In this document: positions 11,201-35,200 of the stretch, one piece after another
How positions within the stretch are numbered: the stretch's first letter is position 1
Layout: each line of letters starts with the position of its first letter
From: Blastomussa wellsi
Taxonomy: Eukaryota; Cnidaria; Anthozoa; Scleractinia; Plerogyridae
Direction: 5' to 3'
DNA length: 64,000 nucleotides
Assembly (NCBI GenBank): GCA_947652115.1
Contig: OX393567.1
Coordinates: forward strand, 808,041-872,040
Program-made: the position numbers and the translations under genes
Notes under the pieces: model-generated
Seen by the model: only the letters and a program-made list of their open reading frames with translations
Told to the model about the DNA's origin: nothing
Database searches by the model: none

Positions 11201-14200
11201 CTTATCTCCAGGATTTAGGGAATGTCAATTTATCATTCTTTACTCCTCGTAAGTTGTACAACAGGAAAGAAAACGTAGCCCTTATTGTTAAAGTGCTACG
11301 AGAACGATGGAAACTGGATGTTGAAGCTTCTCCTAGAGATGATATACTTGCAGATGGAAAATTTAAAATATCCTTTTTAATTTTCGTTGATAAGCTAATA
11401 TCTGGTAAATTTCTCATTTTTGACCATGCTGACCATAGCCTTAAGGTAATAACTTGTAAATTAATTATTATTTTTTAATAATTTATCACTAATTTATAAT
11501 AAGTAATAGGACCGAGTGGAGTCCAATTCAGTCTTAGACTGTGAGCAGTTTCTATTTTTGCTCCAAATTCGTAATGAAAGCAAAAACTTGTGAGCACAAA
11601 ATAGAGACTGCTTGCAGTCTAATTCGGTCTGTAATCACACGACTGATTTACAAAGTTGGACATCCGCATAACGGGAGTCTGATTCATTTGTAATTACTTT
11701 CCGATTTGTTGCAATCTCTTATTTGTATCATCATGATAGAAAATCCATTTTTAAACTGCAGGATTTAGGAATATCAAGGAGTATTCAGTCACAAATTATA
11801 ATGAACCAAATTAAGAGTGCAGTCCTGTGTATGTGCAGCACACAAACCTTGTAGTTGGACACTTTCACTGTGTGAACCCCAAATTATTTCGGGAAAATTA
11901 GTTTGCTAAGAACCAATCAGGTTTTTCGAAGACCGATTAGTGCTAAACCAGGGTTAAATTTTAATCTGGGTTTCTTTTTTTAGTTCAAAAGCATTTTCTC
12001 AGCAATTTTCTATAATCTTTTTAGAGCATCCAAAATTTAATCAAATTGTAGACAAAAGGAATTAAACTGAATTAATTATTTTCAATGATTTTTAAGCTTC
12101 CATATCTGTCTAAAATTTTGCACTAATGTAAAACCCTGGGTTATCTTAACCCAACTTTGAACAACCCGGTCCAGGATTATAACTTCTTCAATGCAAGCAT
12201 GTAAGTTACATTCCTTGACAAAGTAGTTACATCTCGGGGTCTTCTTCTAAGCTTGGTAGACTTGTAGCATTTCATCACTGTACATTACTCTTGGATGCCG
12301 ATCAAGACTTACTTAAATTTCTCCTTCATCCTTCTTATGTAAGTTACATTATTATACTGCTGAACCTACCATTTCATTATCTTACAGGTTTGCCGTTATT
12401 AAAGAGAATTTTATAATCTTGTTTTCCTTGGACTACACCAGCTTGCCCAAGGTTCGAGCTCAGTGGATGGGAACCATTGAGTTTTTGCCCAAAGGCTTTG
12501 TTCAACAGCTGTACTTTATCTGGCAGCTAAAAGGCTTGAATGTGTTAGTGCTACACACATCAGACAATAGCCTGTGATCATGCCCCCCTGGCATTGGCTG
12601 TCTTGTATATATTAGATTAGACTTCTGATCGAGACGATGCCTGTTTATAGGGAGAACATATTCAAATGAGTTTTTGTTTCGCATAAGCTGAAGTCCTGAC
12701 AATATGAAAATGTTTGTTTCAAATGGATTTGATGAAAAGTTGAATTTGTCATTGTGGTACTTTCAAATGTGTTAGATTAAAGTGTTTGCAAAATGAAAGT
12801 GATGATAAGAAAATTTTAATCGTCTGTGTTGAAAGTCCACTTGAATGTCAATGTTACAGAAATAACAGTGCTTGTTAGTTTGTGCGACCGTGCAGGTTAA
12901 TGCATTAAACATGACTTTTTCAAGTTTGACCCTAACTGATGTGGTTTGAAAAAACTGGCTAAGAACAATTCACTTATCTTCCCAATGAATGTTTTAAGTG
13001 CATTTGGTTTGTGAGCAAAAGATTTTAGCCATAATTTTAGTTCTGTTTTACTGCAAAAAAAGCTAAAAAATCCCTGCGACAGTGCCCCTTTAATGTCAAA
13101 CTAAGAAAACCGTGAACACGTGAAATATTTCAGGAATGCTGATTTTTAGCTTGACCAATCACGAAGTTCAGGACACGCAAATGAACCTCAAAACCGCAAA
13201 CTAGTTTCTATTTGTAAAAAAAAACTATAGCATTCCATAAATATTTCTGGTATTCATGGTATTCTTAGTTTAACATTAAGTGTGTGTTACACCTGTTCTG
13301 CATTGGGTTACTGGGCACAGGTCTCTAATATTTTTGTTTTTGTTTCTTTTCATAGAGAAACATTTCCAGTAGGGCAACACAAAGCGTGAAATCAGATGTT
13401 ATGAACTTATGCACCAAAGACTTGTCAATAAACTTTGATGCTGTCACAGAAACTATCGCAGAGATGTTTATTCAGATTTATGCTTCTGGGAAGAATGTTC
13501 AGGTGAGGGACATTGATCCCTCAAGAGAGGACCATTTCCCTGGAATAACAGCTATGAAGGATGTGCTTCAGGTATGTTTGCAATTACCGTAATGGAACAC
13601 CTAAACTTGGTTTTATGTCTTGCTCAGTAAGTTTCAGACTAAATTCATATAATTTGGAATGAAAGTGTCTGTGAAGTAAAAAGCTAAGTTTCATAGAGAC
13701 TTTGAAGGAAAACATTAAGTCTGAGTACAAGCATGAAGAGAATACTGCTGCAGTAAATACTTTTTATTTAATCAAGCATGAGGGTCGTACGTATACTGGG
13801 ATAATATCGGCCTGAGGTCTTGACAGTACGGACCATGTGTGACAAGGTCTGCACAGAATAGACTGAGGGCTGATATTCACCCAGTATGGTCCTGAGCTAG
13901 CTTGGTTAATAAGAGATTTAAACACAACTTAAAAATTTTTTTATAGACAGAAGTGTACAGCGGACAGGATCGAGAATAACGGGACTCTGAGTGAACACCC
14001 ACCAGGTGTTTCATGGAGCACTCTGATTGGCTGACAGATAGATAGATAATCTTTATTTCAACATCATCAATTCATCAGCCTATAAAATACACATCATATA
14101 TACTAAAAATATTTAAAATTGAAACTAGATAGTATTTAACACTAAAAGCTGTTTTCCGTGAATGCCGTGCATTAGACTTAAAGAATGTTGTTGATCTTGC

Positions 14201-14723
14201 GTTTAAATACCCCCAGAGACTCTGTGTTCCTTATGTCGCATGGTAGACTATTAAATAGTGTGGCACCTCGGAACTTATTCTCAGAGTCTCTGAGGTCAAA
14301 AGCAGAGTCACGCCACGTAAACTTTGAATTAAGCTAGCCTGTGCAGACATTTAAAAACCATGGCGACTTAGTTATTGGCCCTCTCAGTCTGAGTACCTTA
14401 GTTGTGTAATAAGAGGCATTATTGTACAGCCTGCGTTCAGCCATCTTTTCTGTATGAGGAAATTAAAAGACAGTTGCATGCAGGCTAGCGAAGTATTGCA
14501 GAGCCCATCTCTCAATTGTCATGCACAGTGTTGACTTGCACAAATACATGTCTCCTAAGGCATTGTAACATTATGTAAAATGACATAATATTCTAATATT
14601 CTTTGTTCTAGGAATGGAAGTGGATTTATGGGAAAACACCAAGATTTAGTGTGACCTTTCTAACAACCATTTTATCCAAACATATTGTAAGTCTTTAAAA
14701 TGAGCCATCTTCACATTCAGTAG

Positions 14724-14767
<44 letters not shown>

Positions 14768-15861
14768 TGTATAACAATATAATTTGGTTTTATCAACTGG
14801 GTTGATAATGTGAATTGGCCACTGTAAAGAGATTCAAAAGCTGATGTTTCGAGCGTTAGCCCTTCGTCGGAGCAAATCAAGAAATTGTGGGTCGTGTGTT
14901 TTATATACAGAAATATGGAGTCTTTCTGGAGTGTTTTTTGTGAAGTATTTTTGTAATGGTGTAGTCTGTTTCACCGTGAATTATGACTTATTTTTAATTT
15001 ATTTAATTAGTACTGATTTTGTTGTTGTCGTGTATTTTTGACACTTGTTAGTAAAGCTTTAATAAAATTAATTTCTTATTTTGTCAGTCTGTAGATGTAA
15101 CTTCCTATCATGGTTTGGTAGAAAATATTGATATCCAGTGCGAAGATGAAATGTGTACCCTCTTCACAGATCTTGTCAGTGGGTTGAAAGGTACTAAGTT
15201 ATACTGTCAGCTAAACTCCTAAATTATAGTGGAGCTCCAGTGGCCTGAAGGGCCGCAGAGCAGAGCCCCATACCCATACAAATTACAAACAGGAGAACCA
15301 TGCCTTTGATTTTTCATGGTCAAAATGGCAAGCGGCATGACTCGCAGGTGCATGCAAAATACCTAGTACGTACATACGCACGAACAATGGCGGCCATAAA
15401 GGAGGTATTCACTGACCAGTATCACATGGCCATATTGCTGGCTCAGGTTTAGAACTCATCAAGATCACTTTTTTTAAGTTAATCACTGGTTTTTCATTGA
15501 TTGTGGGCCCAAGTCCAATTTTTTCTAGGCTTCTTGGACTGCTAGCAGTCCCTTTCTCGATATAGTCACGAGGGCTTGCGAAATAGGTGAGCGAAAGCAG
15601 AAAACTGGAGCGAATGGGCGGAGGGGGCATTGGGAGAGGCGGGAAGAGGAAATTTAATTAGTAAACAAACCAACAACTGTAGTTGGTTTTGAAGAAACCA
15701 CAACTGGCATATTGCTGTTTAAATTTCTTTGTGCAGGTGTGAAATTTGACTCTGGAGATATTGAGATAGCACTGGTGGCTCATGTGAACTCGTCATCACT
15801 CACAGCTCTTGATAGGCAGCTTTGTTATCAGTTTATACAATGGATTGTGAGTGTTATTTGA
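8234..15861 (+). CDS. LIPT1: Lipoyltransferase 1, mitochondrial (11 exons)
   Basis: Exons: 8234-8365 (tentative), 9009-9067, 9460-9523, 9821-9841, 9966-10055, 11212-11367, 12231-12338, 13356-13571, 14612-14686, 15088-15190, 15737-15861. They join in frame to 382 residues, near the usual 373. Diagnostic blocks are [33 protein letters not shown] (lipoyl-binding, about 110-122), [16 protein letters not shown] (the KISG lysine is residue 174) and [16 protein letters not shown]1 works in mitochondria, moving lipoyl groups to the E2 subunits of 2-oxoacid dehydrogenases. The first exon is the least certain: a start at 8234 gives a basic, weakly amphipathic leader suited to import, and donors at 8360 or 8366 both keep frame. 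Intron 6 is of AT-AC type; all others are GT-AG. An AATAAA lies just past the stop. Confidence 0.88.
8366..9008 (+). other. LIPT1 intron 1
   Basis: No further coding exon was recognised. It holds a G/T-rich tract near 8905-8935 and the homopurine run around 8655-8690. A further 5' exon, or a different transit-peptide exon, cannot be excluded in this interval. Confidence 0.4.
9821..9841 (+). CDS. LIPT1: LIPT1 micro-exon of 21 nt (IVIGRHQ)
   Basis: This exon is exactly seven codons, flanked by TTATTTTTCAG and GTTTGTTC. It encodes IVIGRHQ, part of the conserved VIGRHQNPW block that spans the junction with the next exon. Phase is zero on both sides, so skipping would preserve frame but delete a conserved active-site segment. 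Confidence 0.85.
10113..10262. mobile_element. MITE with GGAAACCGTGAACACC ends, in LIPT1 intron 5
   Basis: GGAAACCGTGAACACC at the left end matches GGTGTTCACGGTTTTCC at the right, with inner complementary motifs (TGTTCTGAAC, TGATTGGTCA). Related copies lie at about 11012-11150 and 13092-13277. It is short and non-coding. Confidence 0.65.
10566..10870 (+). mobile_element. tRNA-derived SINE, sense copy
   Basis: The head GGAGGCGTGGTGAGTAG...GCTGGACTCTGGATCAAA is followed by a B-box-like GGTTCGAGTTC. A conserved middle then contains TTGTGTTCTTGGGCAAGACA, and the tail includes AGTAGAAATACTCCTAC and GCAGACTTTACC. The same modules in the same order occur at 27429-27728, so this is a dispersed SINE family. 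Confidence 0.75.
11012..11150. mobile_element. Diverged copy of the GTGAACACC MITE family
   Basis: The right end carries TCTGGTGTTCACAGTTTTCTG and the left end AGAGGAAACTGTAAACCTCC, a diverged form of the termini at 10113. The interior keeps TGCGGTTTAGTGTTC. It lies in LIPT1 intron 5 upstream of exon 6. Confidence 0.4.
11368..12230 (+). other. LIPT1: U12-type AT-AC intron 6 of LIPT1
   Basis: The upstream exon ends GGAAAATTTAAA (GKFK) and the intron begins ATATCCTTTTT, a perfect U12 AT-AC donor. Near the 3' end TTCCTTGAC at 12211-12219 is a consensus U12 branch site. The intron ends ...GTAGTTAC, 12 nt after the branch adenosine. The downstream exon starts ATCTCGGGG (ISG). Only this junction restores the conserved GKFKISG motif; no GT donor near the exon end gives it. 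Confidence 0.9.
13092..13277. mobile_element. MITE with AATGTCAAACTAAGAAAACC ends
   Basis: AATGTCAAACTAAGAAAACC at the left is mirrored by ATTCTTAGTTTAACATT at the right, with inner GTGAACACGTGAAATATTTC and GAAATATTTATGG-type complementarity. It lies in LIPT1 intron 7 and is related to the copy at 10113. Confidence 0.6.
14036..14480 (-). mobile_element. 5'-truncated LINE 3' end in LIPT1 intron 8
   Basis: On the minus strand a degenerate frame reads [17 protein letters not shown] and [13 protein letters not shown], the typical C-terminus of CR1/L2/jockey-like reverse transcriptases. The 3' tail TATAGGCTGATGAATTGATG ends in tandem GATA units. The same tail is at 3488. The insertion lies inside an intron in antisense orientation. 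Confidence 0.7.
14722..14880 (+). repeat. Dispersed repeat family A, copy 1 (LIPT1 intron 9)
   Basis: This copy contains AGAGGGGGTAAGTTTCTAAAG, TTTTATCAACTGGGTTGATA, then TGTTTCGAGCGTTAGCCCTT and CGTCGGAGC. The modules recur in both orientations at 22898, 28005, 31744 and 63078-63396. It is non-coding. Confidence 0.75.
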
Positions 15862-17610
15862 ATCAGAAATAAAGTCAAGAAAGTTGGCTTACAGGTACAA
15901 ATTCTGTGCACTTTATTGTTAAAAAGATGCAAAGGGGCAGCTTTTCGCATCACCCTTGCGGATTGTGTACTCTACAGGAGGGCTAGATTTGGGGTTAGTT
16001 AAAAAAAAAACAAAAACCATTTTGTGCATAACCAGGATCCTGAAAGTAATGACTGGGCACTTCAAGTATTTATTGGTCAAAATTATGTACCAAAATTATT
16101 TACACCTTATTGCAAACTTTTGTGTTACTGCTTCAAATGGGCCTTAATCACACGGCGGCCATATTGGTCATAGACAATAGATTTTGTACCCCGAGCCTCG
16201 AGTTGAAACGTTTGGGAACGAGTTTCCGCGTGGCGAAACAAAAGTTTTCAATCCCTCTGGATTCAACATGGCCGCCGTGTGATAAAGGCCCATATCGTAT
16301 TAAAAGAAATCTTTTCTAACAACACCAAACATCGAAAACAAATTTCGAAGTTCCACTGAATCGCTTTAAGACGATTTTACAAAATGGCTGCACATAAGAT
16401 TTTGCCAAAAGCTTGTGATCTTTAAAATTATCACAGATAATTAATTACATCTTTACATTTTATTAAGGATAGAAAGTAACACAATATGATTTAAATTATT
16501 CTGGTACTCGATTTTTGTCCAACTTAAACAAATATTACTCGACTTCCTGAGTGTCACTTACATGTATCAGTAAGTAAACTGAGTACGAGTGAATCGCAGC
16601 TTGACATTAAAATAATTGAGAAGCTCTTTGCAATTTATAATCATACAAATGAAAAGCTACAGACAAGCATTGTCTGTCCACCATCAGCTGAGAAGGGCAT
16701 TATTTTTATCATTGAACTTTATGCAGCAAGTAATTTTTAATTAATTAATAAGAACTTGAAGATCTCATCGTTAGGCATTACACATGCTGGCTAAGGGTAT
16801 TGTCAGGCCAATCTGACAAACGTGCTAGGAAATACCTGCAGTGGACAACAAATACATTGTAAAATTCCTACAACAAAAAAACATATTTTTATTCACAGTC
16901 AAAGCTGACGACATCCATTGTAAAAATTATTGTATTATTTAATTGTTTAAGAACTAAATTTTTAAACTGTATTTCTGATTATTTCACATCTCAAGATATT
17001 TAAAAATCAAATTGAATGTTTCAGCAAGTTTAACTTACCTTCTTCAGGTCTTGATTACAAGTCCTGAAAAATGAAAATTAAACGTGCCTCAACAGAGATT
17101 TTAGAAAACCAAGATTTTAACCTCAGAAGGATCCTCAGAAGGAACGTTTTGTCAGTGACCAGGATATCATATATCCGCTAATTAAAAGTTAATCAGCCGC
17201 TAATTAAAAGTCAATTGATGACTATTTCCAAAAATAAAAGTCTTAGAACAGCTAGAAATACCTTGCATGCGTGCACCACAACTTCACCGTTTTGTGAAAT
17301 ATTTGGTTTCATATAGAATGTTTAAAAAAACAATAAGCAATAAATAATTAAAATAATTTGCTTGTCAACAAATTAGGTAAGAAACAACATGACATTATCA
17401 GAAATGTAAACTTGTAAAATAACACTATGTATGTACCCAAGGTAAAGTTGCTAGGTGATTTTTATTTCATGCTGTCAAGTAGCAATAAATGAGAATTAAA
17501 ATTTGTTCCCTGTGGGATGAAACAAGTGAAAGTTAAAACATTGATAGAGCCAGAAGATGAACATCCTCTCGTTAGTTCATGGCATTGTTAACAATGACTG
17601 CTGTGAGCAT
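15862..17610. other. Convergent intergenic region between LIPT1 and KIF18
   Basis: No gene was found. It contains the AATAAA for LIPT1 at 15868-15873, one inverted-repeat element at 16139-16291 and AT-rich DNA. The KIF18-type 3' UTR should lie in the right part, but no clear minus-strand AATAAA was picked out. Confidence 0.5.
16139..16291. mobile_element. MITE, 153 bp, GGGCCTTAATCACACGGCGG ends
   Basis: The left end GGGCCTTAATCACACGGCGG is matched by CCGCCGTGTGATAAAGGCCC at the right end. The inner edge GCCATATTGG/CATGGCCGCC continues the pairing. No coding capacity is present. Confidence 0.65.
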
Positions 17611-30442
<12,832 letters not shown>

Positions 30443-31361
30443 TTTTCTTGTGCTCTATTGAAAATGCGAATTCCAAACCGCAATGTTGTTTTCCATTTGA
30501 TCCGCTGTCTGCAAAGTGCATAGCGTCCATGCGACAACGCATTTGAATTTCGAACGTTTACTACTAGCTCGTCGCTTATTGGTCAGAATTCATTCACGTC
30601 CTTTCTTGCCAGGGAGGGGAGGGGACAGCGAAGTTTTTGACTTGCAACCTCTTTTGTTCAAATTGTTTCTTCACTTTAGTAGAACTCATTCTCCCGTATA
30701 ATTTGTTTATTTCACAAAATAACATATTCATAATTTAGTTTAAAAAGGTCCAGTTTCATGCTTTCAATACCGAAACACGTTGTCCCTTGTCATAAAAAAA
30801 CAGAAATGAAAACCTTCGTTTAGCCGAGTTGGGGATGCAGAACGCCGAATGCACGTACTGTTTTCTTGTCATCGTTTAATCCAGGGTTCGTACGGGTCCT
30901 GGAAAAAGATTACAGGTCCTGGAAATCTATTAAAATCAAGAAATGAATTTTTCTTTACTTTATAAGAAATGCGAGGCTTACAGTTGGGAGAATTTATATT
31001 GGGAACTTGGACGAAAAAGTGTTAATGTGACTATTTTAATACTGGAAAATTCGATATGAGCCCTGGAAAAGGCCAAGAAGTCCTGTACCAGCAGAAAGCA
31101 TTTCAAAGAGTTTATTATACCTTTCAGATTGTACGCGCGCTGTGATTGATCAGTTCAGTCCACTTTCCTAACAGTTTCCTAGGAGCGAGCAGCACGCTGG
31201 TCTGCGCGCAGCATTACGCAGAAAAATAGCACTTCGCTCACCAATAACTTTCTGGAAATATACGTTATATATAATTGTAAGTAAAAATACTATTTGACAA
31301 TTTTTGTGAAAATAAGTGAATTTCTAGCCATATTTTTTTTTTACAGTAAAAAATGCCCTGC

Positions 31362-31538
31362 TATCAAGCGTTTTTATGTGACGTCACCGCGGCCATATTG
31401 GTGTTCCAAAACAAAGAAACGGCGGCCATATTGGTGTAGCAAACCAATTCTCCAGGGGAACTCTATTTTTATGAAAATTGATCATTTTGTTTCGGCAATC
31501 CAATATGGCCGCTTGACACGTGCGTGAAAACGCTCTAT
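31362..31538. mobile_element. MITE with AGCGTTTT ends
   Basis: AAGCGTTTTTATGTGACGTC on the left corresponds to the inverted right end GTGCGTGAAAACGCTCTATAG. GCGGCCATATTGG and CCAATATGGCCGC pair further inside. Confidence 0.55.
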
Positions 31539-31555
31539 AGTAACTTTAGATATAA

Positions 31556-31741
31556 AGGGTGCGCTCCTTTGGGATGATCGAGATCACGACCAGTGATCCA
31601 AGATCTCTCGGATCATGGTGCATCAAAGGCGCCGGCGAATCCACTCTGAGCAAGGATTCGCCGGCGTCCTTTGATGCACCATGATCTGAGTGATGTCGGA
31701 TCACTGATCCTGATCCGGATCACCCCAAAGGAACGCACCCA
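31556..31741. mobile_element. MITE with GGGTGCGCTCCTTTGGG ends, copy 2
   Basis: GGGTGCGCTCCTTTGGGATG is mirrored by ATCACCCCAAAGGAACGCAC at the right. GATCATGGTGCATCAAAGG and CCTTTGATGCACCATGATC pair internally, around CGCCGGCGAATCC / GGATTCGCCGGCG. The whole element is a strong hairpin. Confidence 0.75.
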
Positions 31742-31743
31742 AA

Positions 31744-31808
31744 GATTCGCTCCGACGAAGGGCTAACGCTCTAAACGTCAGCTCTTGAATCTCTTTACGG
31801 TGGCCAGG
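31744..31808 (-). repeat. Dispersed repeat family A, fragment
   Basis: GATTCGCTCCGACGAAGGGC and AATCTCTTTACGGTGGCCA are present, then the similarity stops. The fragment directly follows the MITE at 31556-31741. Confidence 0.65.
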
Positions 31809-32274
31809 GAAATTATATCTTTATATCGGTTTTCCTCAGTCCGCGGGGCTCTTTTGGCCTGAAATTCTCACGCACTTTCATCGACTCTGATGCACTCTAA
31901 TCGACTTGAAATGTCCTCAAATTTTTCATGAGATTTGATGCCTGAGCTAATTATAGCCGATGAGACGAAAACTCCCAGTGAGAGTCGACTTTCATGCTCG
32001 ATTGCACCAAGCTTTACCTCCCTGCCGAACAAAGAGCGTATAACCACACGCGCAACTATTAAACTGCATGTGGCGACATGGATTTCCCACGCTTCCAACC
32101 AACATAAAGATGCTACAAAGATGTCAATTGTGGGAGTTTAGGGGGCGATGATAGTACCAGATTATCGGCCGTAGAAATCGGACGACCAACCGATCACCCG
32201 ACACTTGCATGTCGGAGCCTCCCCCCCCCCCCCCCCCGCGCCACTGCCCTGTTTCTGCTAAATATATTTTTTGA

Positions 32275-35200
32275 TCATTTAGCAAATACAAATTGTTTTT
32301 GACTCGCAAAACTTTTTCTTCCACTCGCTATGTAGTTAGCTTCTTGAAGTTTTTCTAGCAATTCTTCAACTCCGTCTGTCTTCGTCTCCGCTTCCTCGCC
32401 ATTTTGATGTGTTGATCTCAGTGAGCCCAGCCGTTGAAGCTGAACAGTCCCCTTCACTCCACGTCTCTTCGAAAAAATTTTCCCGGCGTGAAGCTTTTCC
32501 TTTGCAAATAAATAACCGTCGCTAGCAAACGATGCCATCGATGGACCGTAATCTTGAACTCTGACTTCACCGAAGTCCAGCAAGGAGTCTGTTTTCTGTA
32601 GCCTTTCCATAAGTGAAGTATATATGGAGTCTTTCTTGGGGATCTCTTTTCGCGGGGTGATGACTAGCTCTACTGGGGCTGAATCTGTTGCATTTTCAGG
32701 CAATTCCTGTACCTAAATCATAGATCAAACATTGATTAGTCTCTCTCTAAAAAATATGAGTACTAAAATGTAGCAACAAATAGTCAAATGTAGTAACAAT
32801 ATACAATTGATGTTTTTGAAGCAGAGTAAAAAATGTTTAAGACAACAACATGTACATACCATGACTTTTTTCTGCCTTGAACCTGAAGAAAGAAAAAAAG
32901 GTGCTTGACAAACAAGTTTTGTTACAAAATAGTATTTTTGACTCGATATGTTACATGAACTTAGTTGCAACAGCCAATCAGATGTCTCTGTACCACTACG
33001 TCATCGGTCTAAATATTTTTCGGGGAGGGGGGGGGGATTGGGAGGAGGGGCGGCGAATCCTTGACGCCTTTCCTTCACTTTTGGGCTGAAAATAAGTGGT
33101 TTTCTGCGGGTCATCTCTCTTTCTTTTTGGATTTTCAACTGCATGAAACTATTTTCTTGTTCATGTTTATTTTACTCACCTTCATTTTCTGGGTTTTCAA
33201 AAGGATCTTGAAAACATTTCTGCTTTTTATAATATCTGGCAAACTTTTCCTTCATGTGTTTATCAGTTCTTTGTTTCAATCTTTGAGACTGCAAGAAAAA
33301 TATGCATGACTGTTCTGACAACAAGAAGGTCAACATACAATTCAAATCAATCAGCAACAGTGGATGAAGATTCATTCTGTGGAAAATAACACTGCAAATT
33401 GCCATTATTCATTCACGCTTATAATATTACAAAAGGAAAATAAAAACAAATAAATTTTATTATAAATTTTACAACTATGTACCTGTGTTTCAATATCCCA
33501 TTGTAAATTCTGTGACAGCACATGTGAATTGTGTAGGTCCTGAAATTAATAAAACCAGAAACAGATAAATTAAATGGGGCATCAAAATAAATAAACCTGA
33601 AATACTAGCTGGCGAATTAGTGTCTTTCTCATACATTGCCAGCAGAACAGACAGTTAAATCCACTTCTTGTGCTCCATGATCACCATTGTGTTCGCACTC
33701 TGTGCTCTACACTGCTAAACCAGGCCAAGAGCTTATCCAGGTTTCTGCAGTATGAAACAACTAACTAAAGACTATTACTACCCCACCACAACCTCCCCTC
33801 TTCTACCTCTCCCACGATGGGAAGCTAGTCCTTTACATATTCCCCCATCCCTGCTTCTCTGCCTGGTTCAGTGAATTGCCTGGATGGAGAAAAGTGCTGC
33901 CAGAGTAAAATGCTTGTGAAAAAACCATGCACTAAATCAGAAAACAAACTCATTGACCATTAGGCCACCACACATCCTAGTCTAAAGATTCACTGCATAA
34001 CAATTGTTCTATTACCCGTGGTGTAACAAGAATTCTCTGATGCCCAAGTTTTGAAGTTCTTGATAATTTTGCTGACGTGGTTCCATCGAATTCTCTGTAA
34101 ATCTTGGTAGATCCTGCTGACGAGGCACTTAACCTCACTTGTTCAGCTTCTCTGTGTTGTTCCGCTTGTTGTAGAGCCTCTTCAGCTGTCAATAAGGATA
34201 ATGATAAATAAATAAATTTGTTTACAACGTTCAAACATGTACAGATTTTTGGGTTAGAATTAAAATAGGCTTTGGAAAATAGCACATTTTGGTCTAAAAT
34301 AAATTTGATTAAGGGTTTCAGGTGACATGCTGCAGACTCCACCAAATTCCCAAGGAGTAAACTGCCCCACCCTCTGTCCTCCCCCCCCCCCCCCCCACCC
34401 ACCAACCTTCCCACTCAGGAATAAGAGAAGATAAGATAAGATAACTTTATTTATACACGGTATTTCCATCAGCTTATTTAGAAGTATTTATGGTAATCAA
34501 CTAACTACCTATCTTCCTAGCTACAAAAAAAGGTGTAAAATACAAAAGAATAAAAACTGCTTTTCATGGAGGCTGTGTTCAAAAAATATACTTAAAAATT
34601 TTGCTTAAGAACTATAATAAAAATTTACTTAAAACTGTGGTGACTTAGTTTTGTCTTAAACTCGCTTAAGGAAAGTCGCTTGTCTTAATTCTGTGGGTAA
34701 GTTGTTCCACAAATGAGCTCCACTGTATGAAAAACTTCTCTTCAGGTAGTCAGTGCGAGGTAGTGGAAGAACTAGTTTGTTTTTGGTATTCCTTAAACGA
34801 TCAGCACTCGCGTTGTCGCGATAAACAAATTTTGATCGTAAATATTCTGGTGTCATCCCATGTAAAGTCTTATACATCATGATAGATTTCTTTTCTAATC
34901 TTTGATGACAGAGTTTACGCCACCCTAATGCCCGGAACACCTCATCTAAATCATTATTCGTAGCTCACAGACATCAAAATGCGGGCTGAACATTAGACTG
35001 ACAAACTGATCTGACTTGACTTCACCTTACTTTGTTGGCTGGTCGTTTTACACATTTGCTACTTTATTTGTAATTGCTTTATAAATACACCATTCGATTT
35101 TATTAATTCTTATATTGTTAGTTCAAAGAATTTTCTGGAATATTAACTCAATTGCCACAACAGAAAAAAGATCCTTACTTTTAACAGTTTCGTTCTGCTG

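Larger units (their letters stand above)
30443..32274. other. Intergenic between KIF18 start and gene C stop
   Basis: The kinesin promoter should lie just right of 30442. No TATA box stands out, and the sequence near the start is of mixed composition. The rest is inverted-repeat elements (about 31362-31538 and 31556-31741), a family A fragment and a C-tract near 32221-32237. No gene was seen. Confidence 0.5.

Noticed and set aside
11368..11478. LIPT1 exon 6 continuing in frame past GKFKIS to a stop near 11478
   Set aside because: The continuation ([10 protein letters not shown]) departs from the family. The conserved [10 protein letters not shown] block resumes at 12231 and the U12 splice signals explain the junction.
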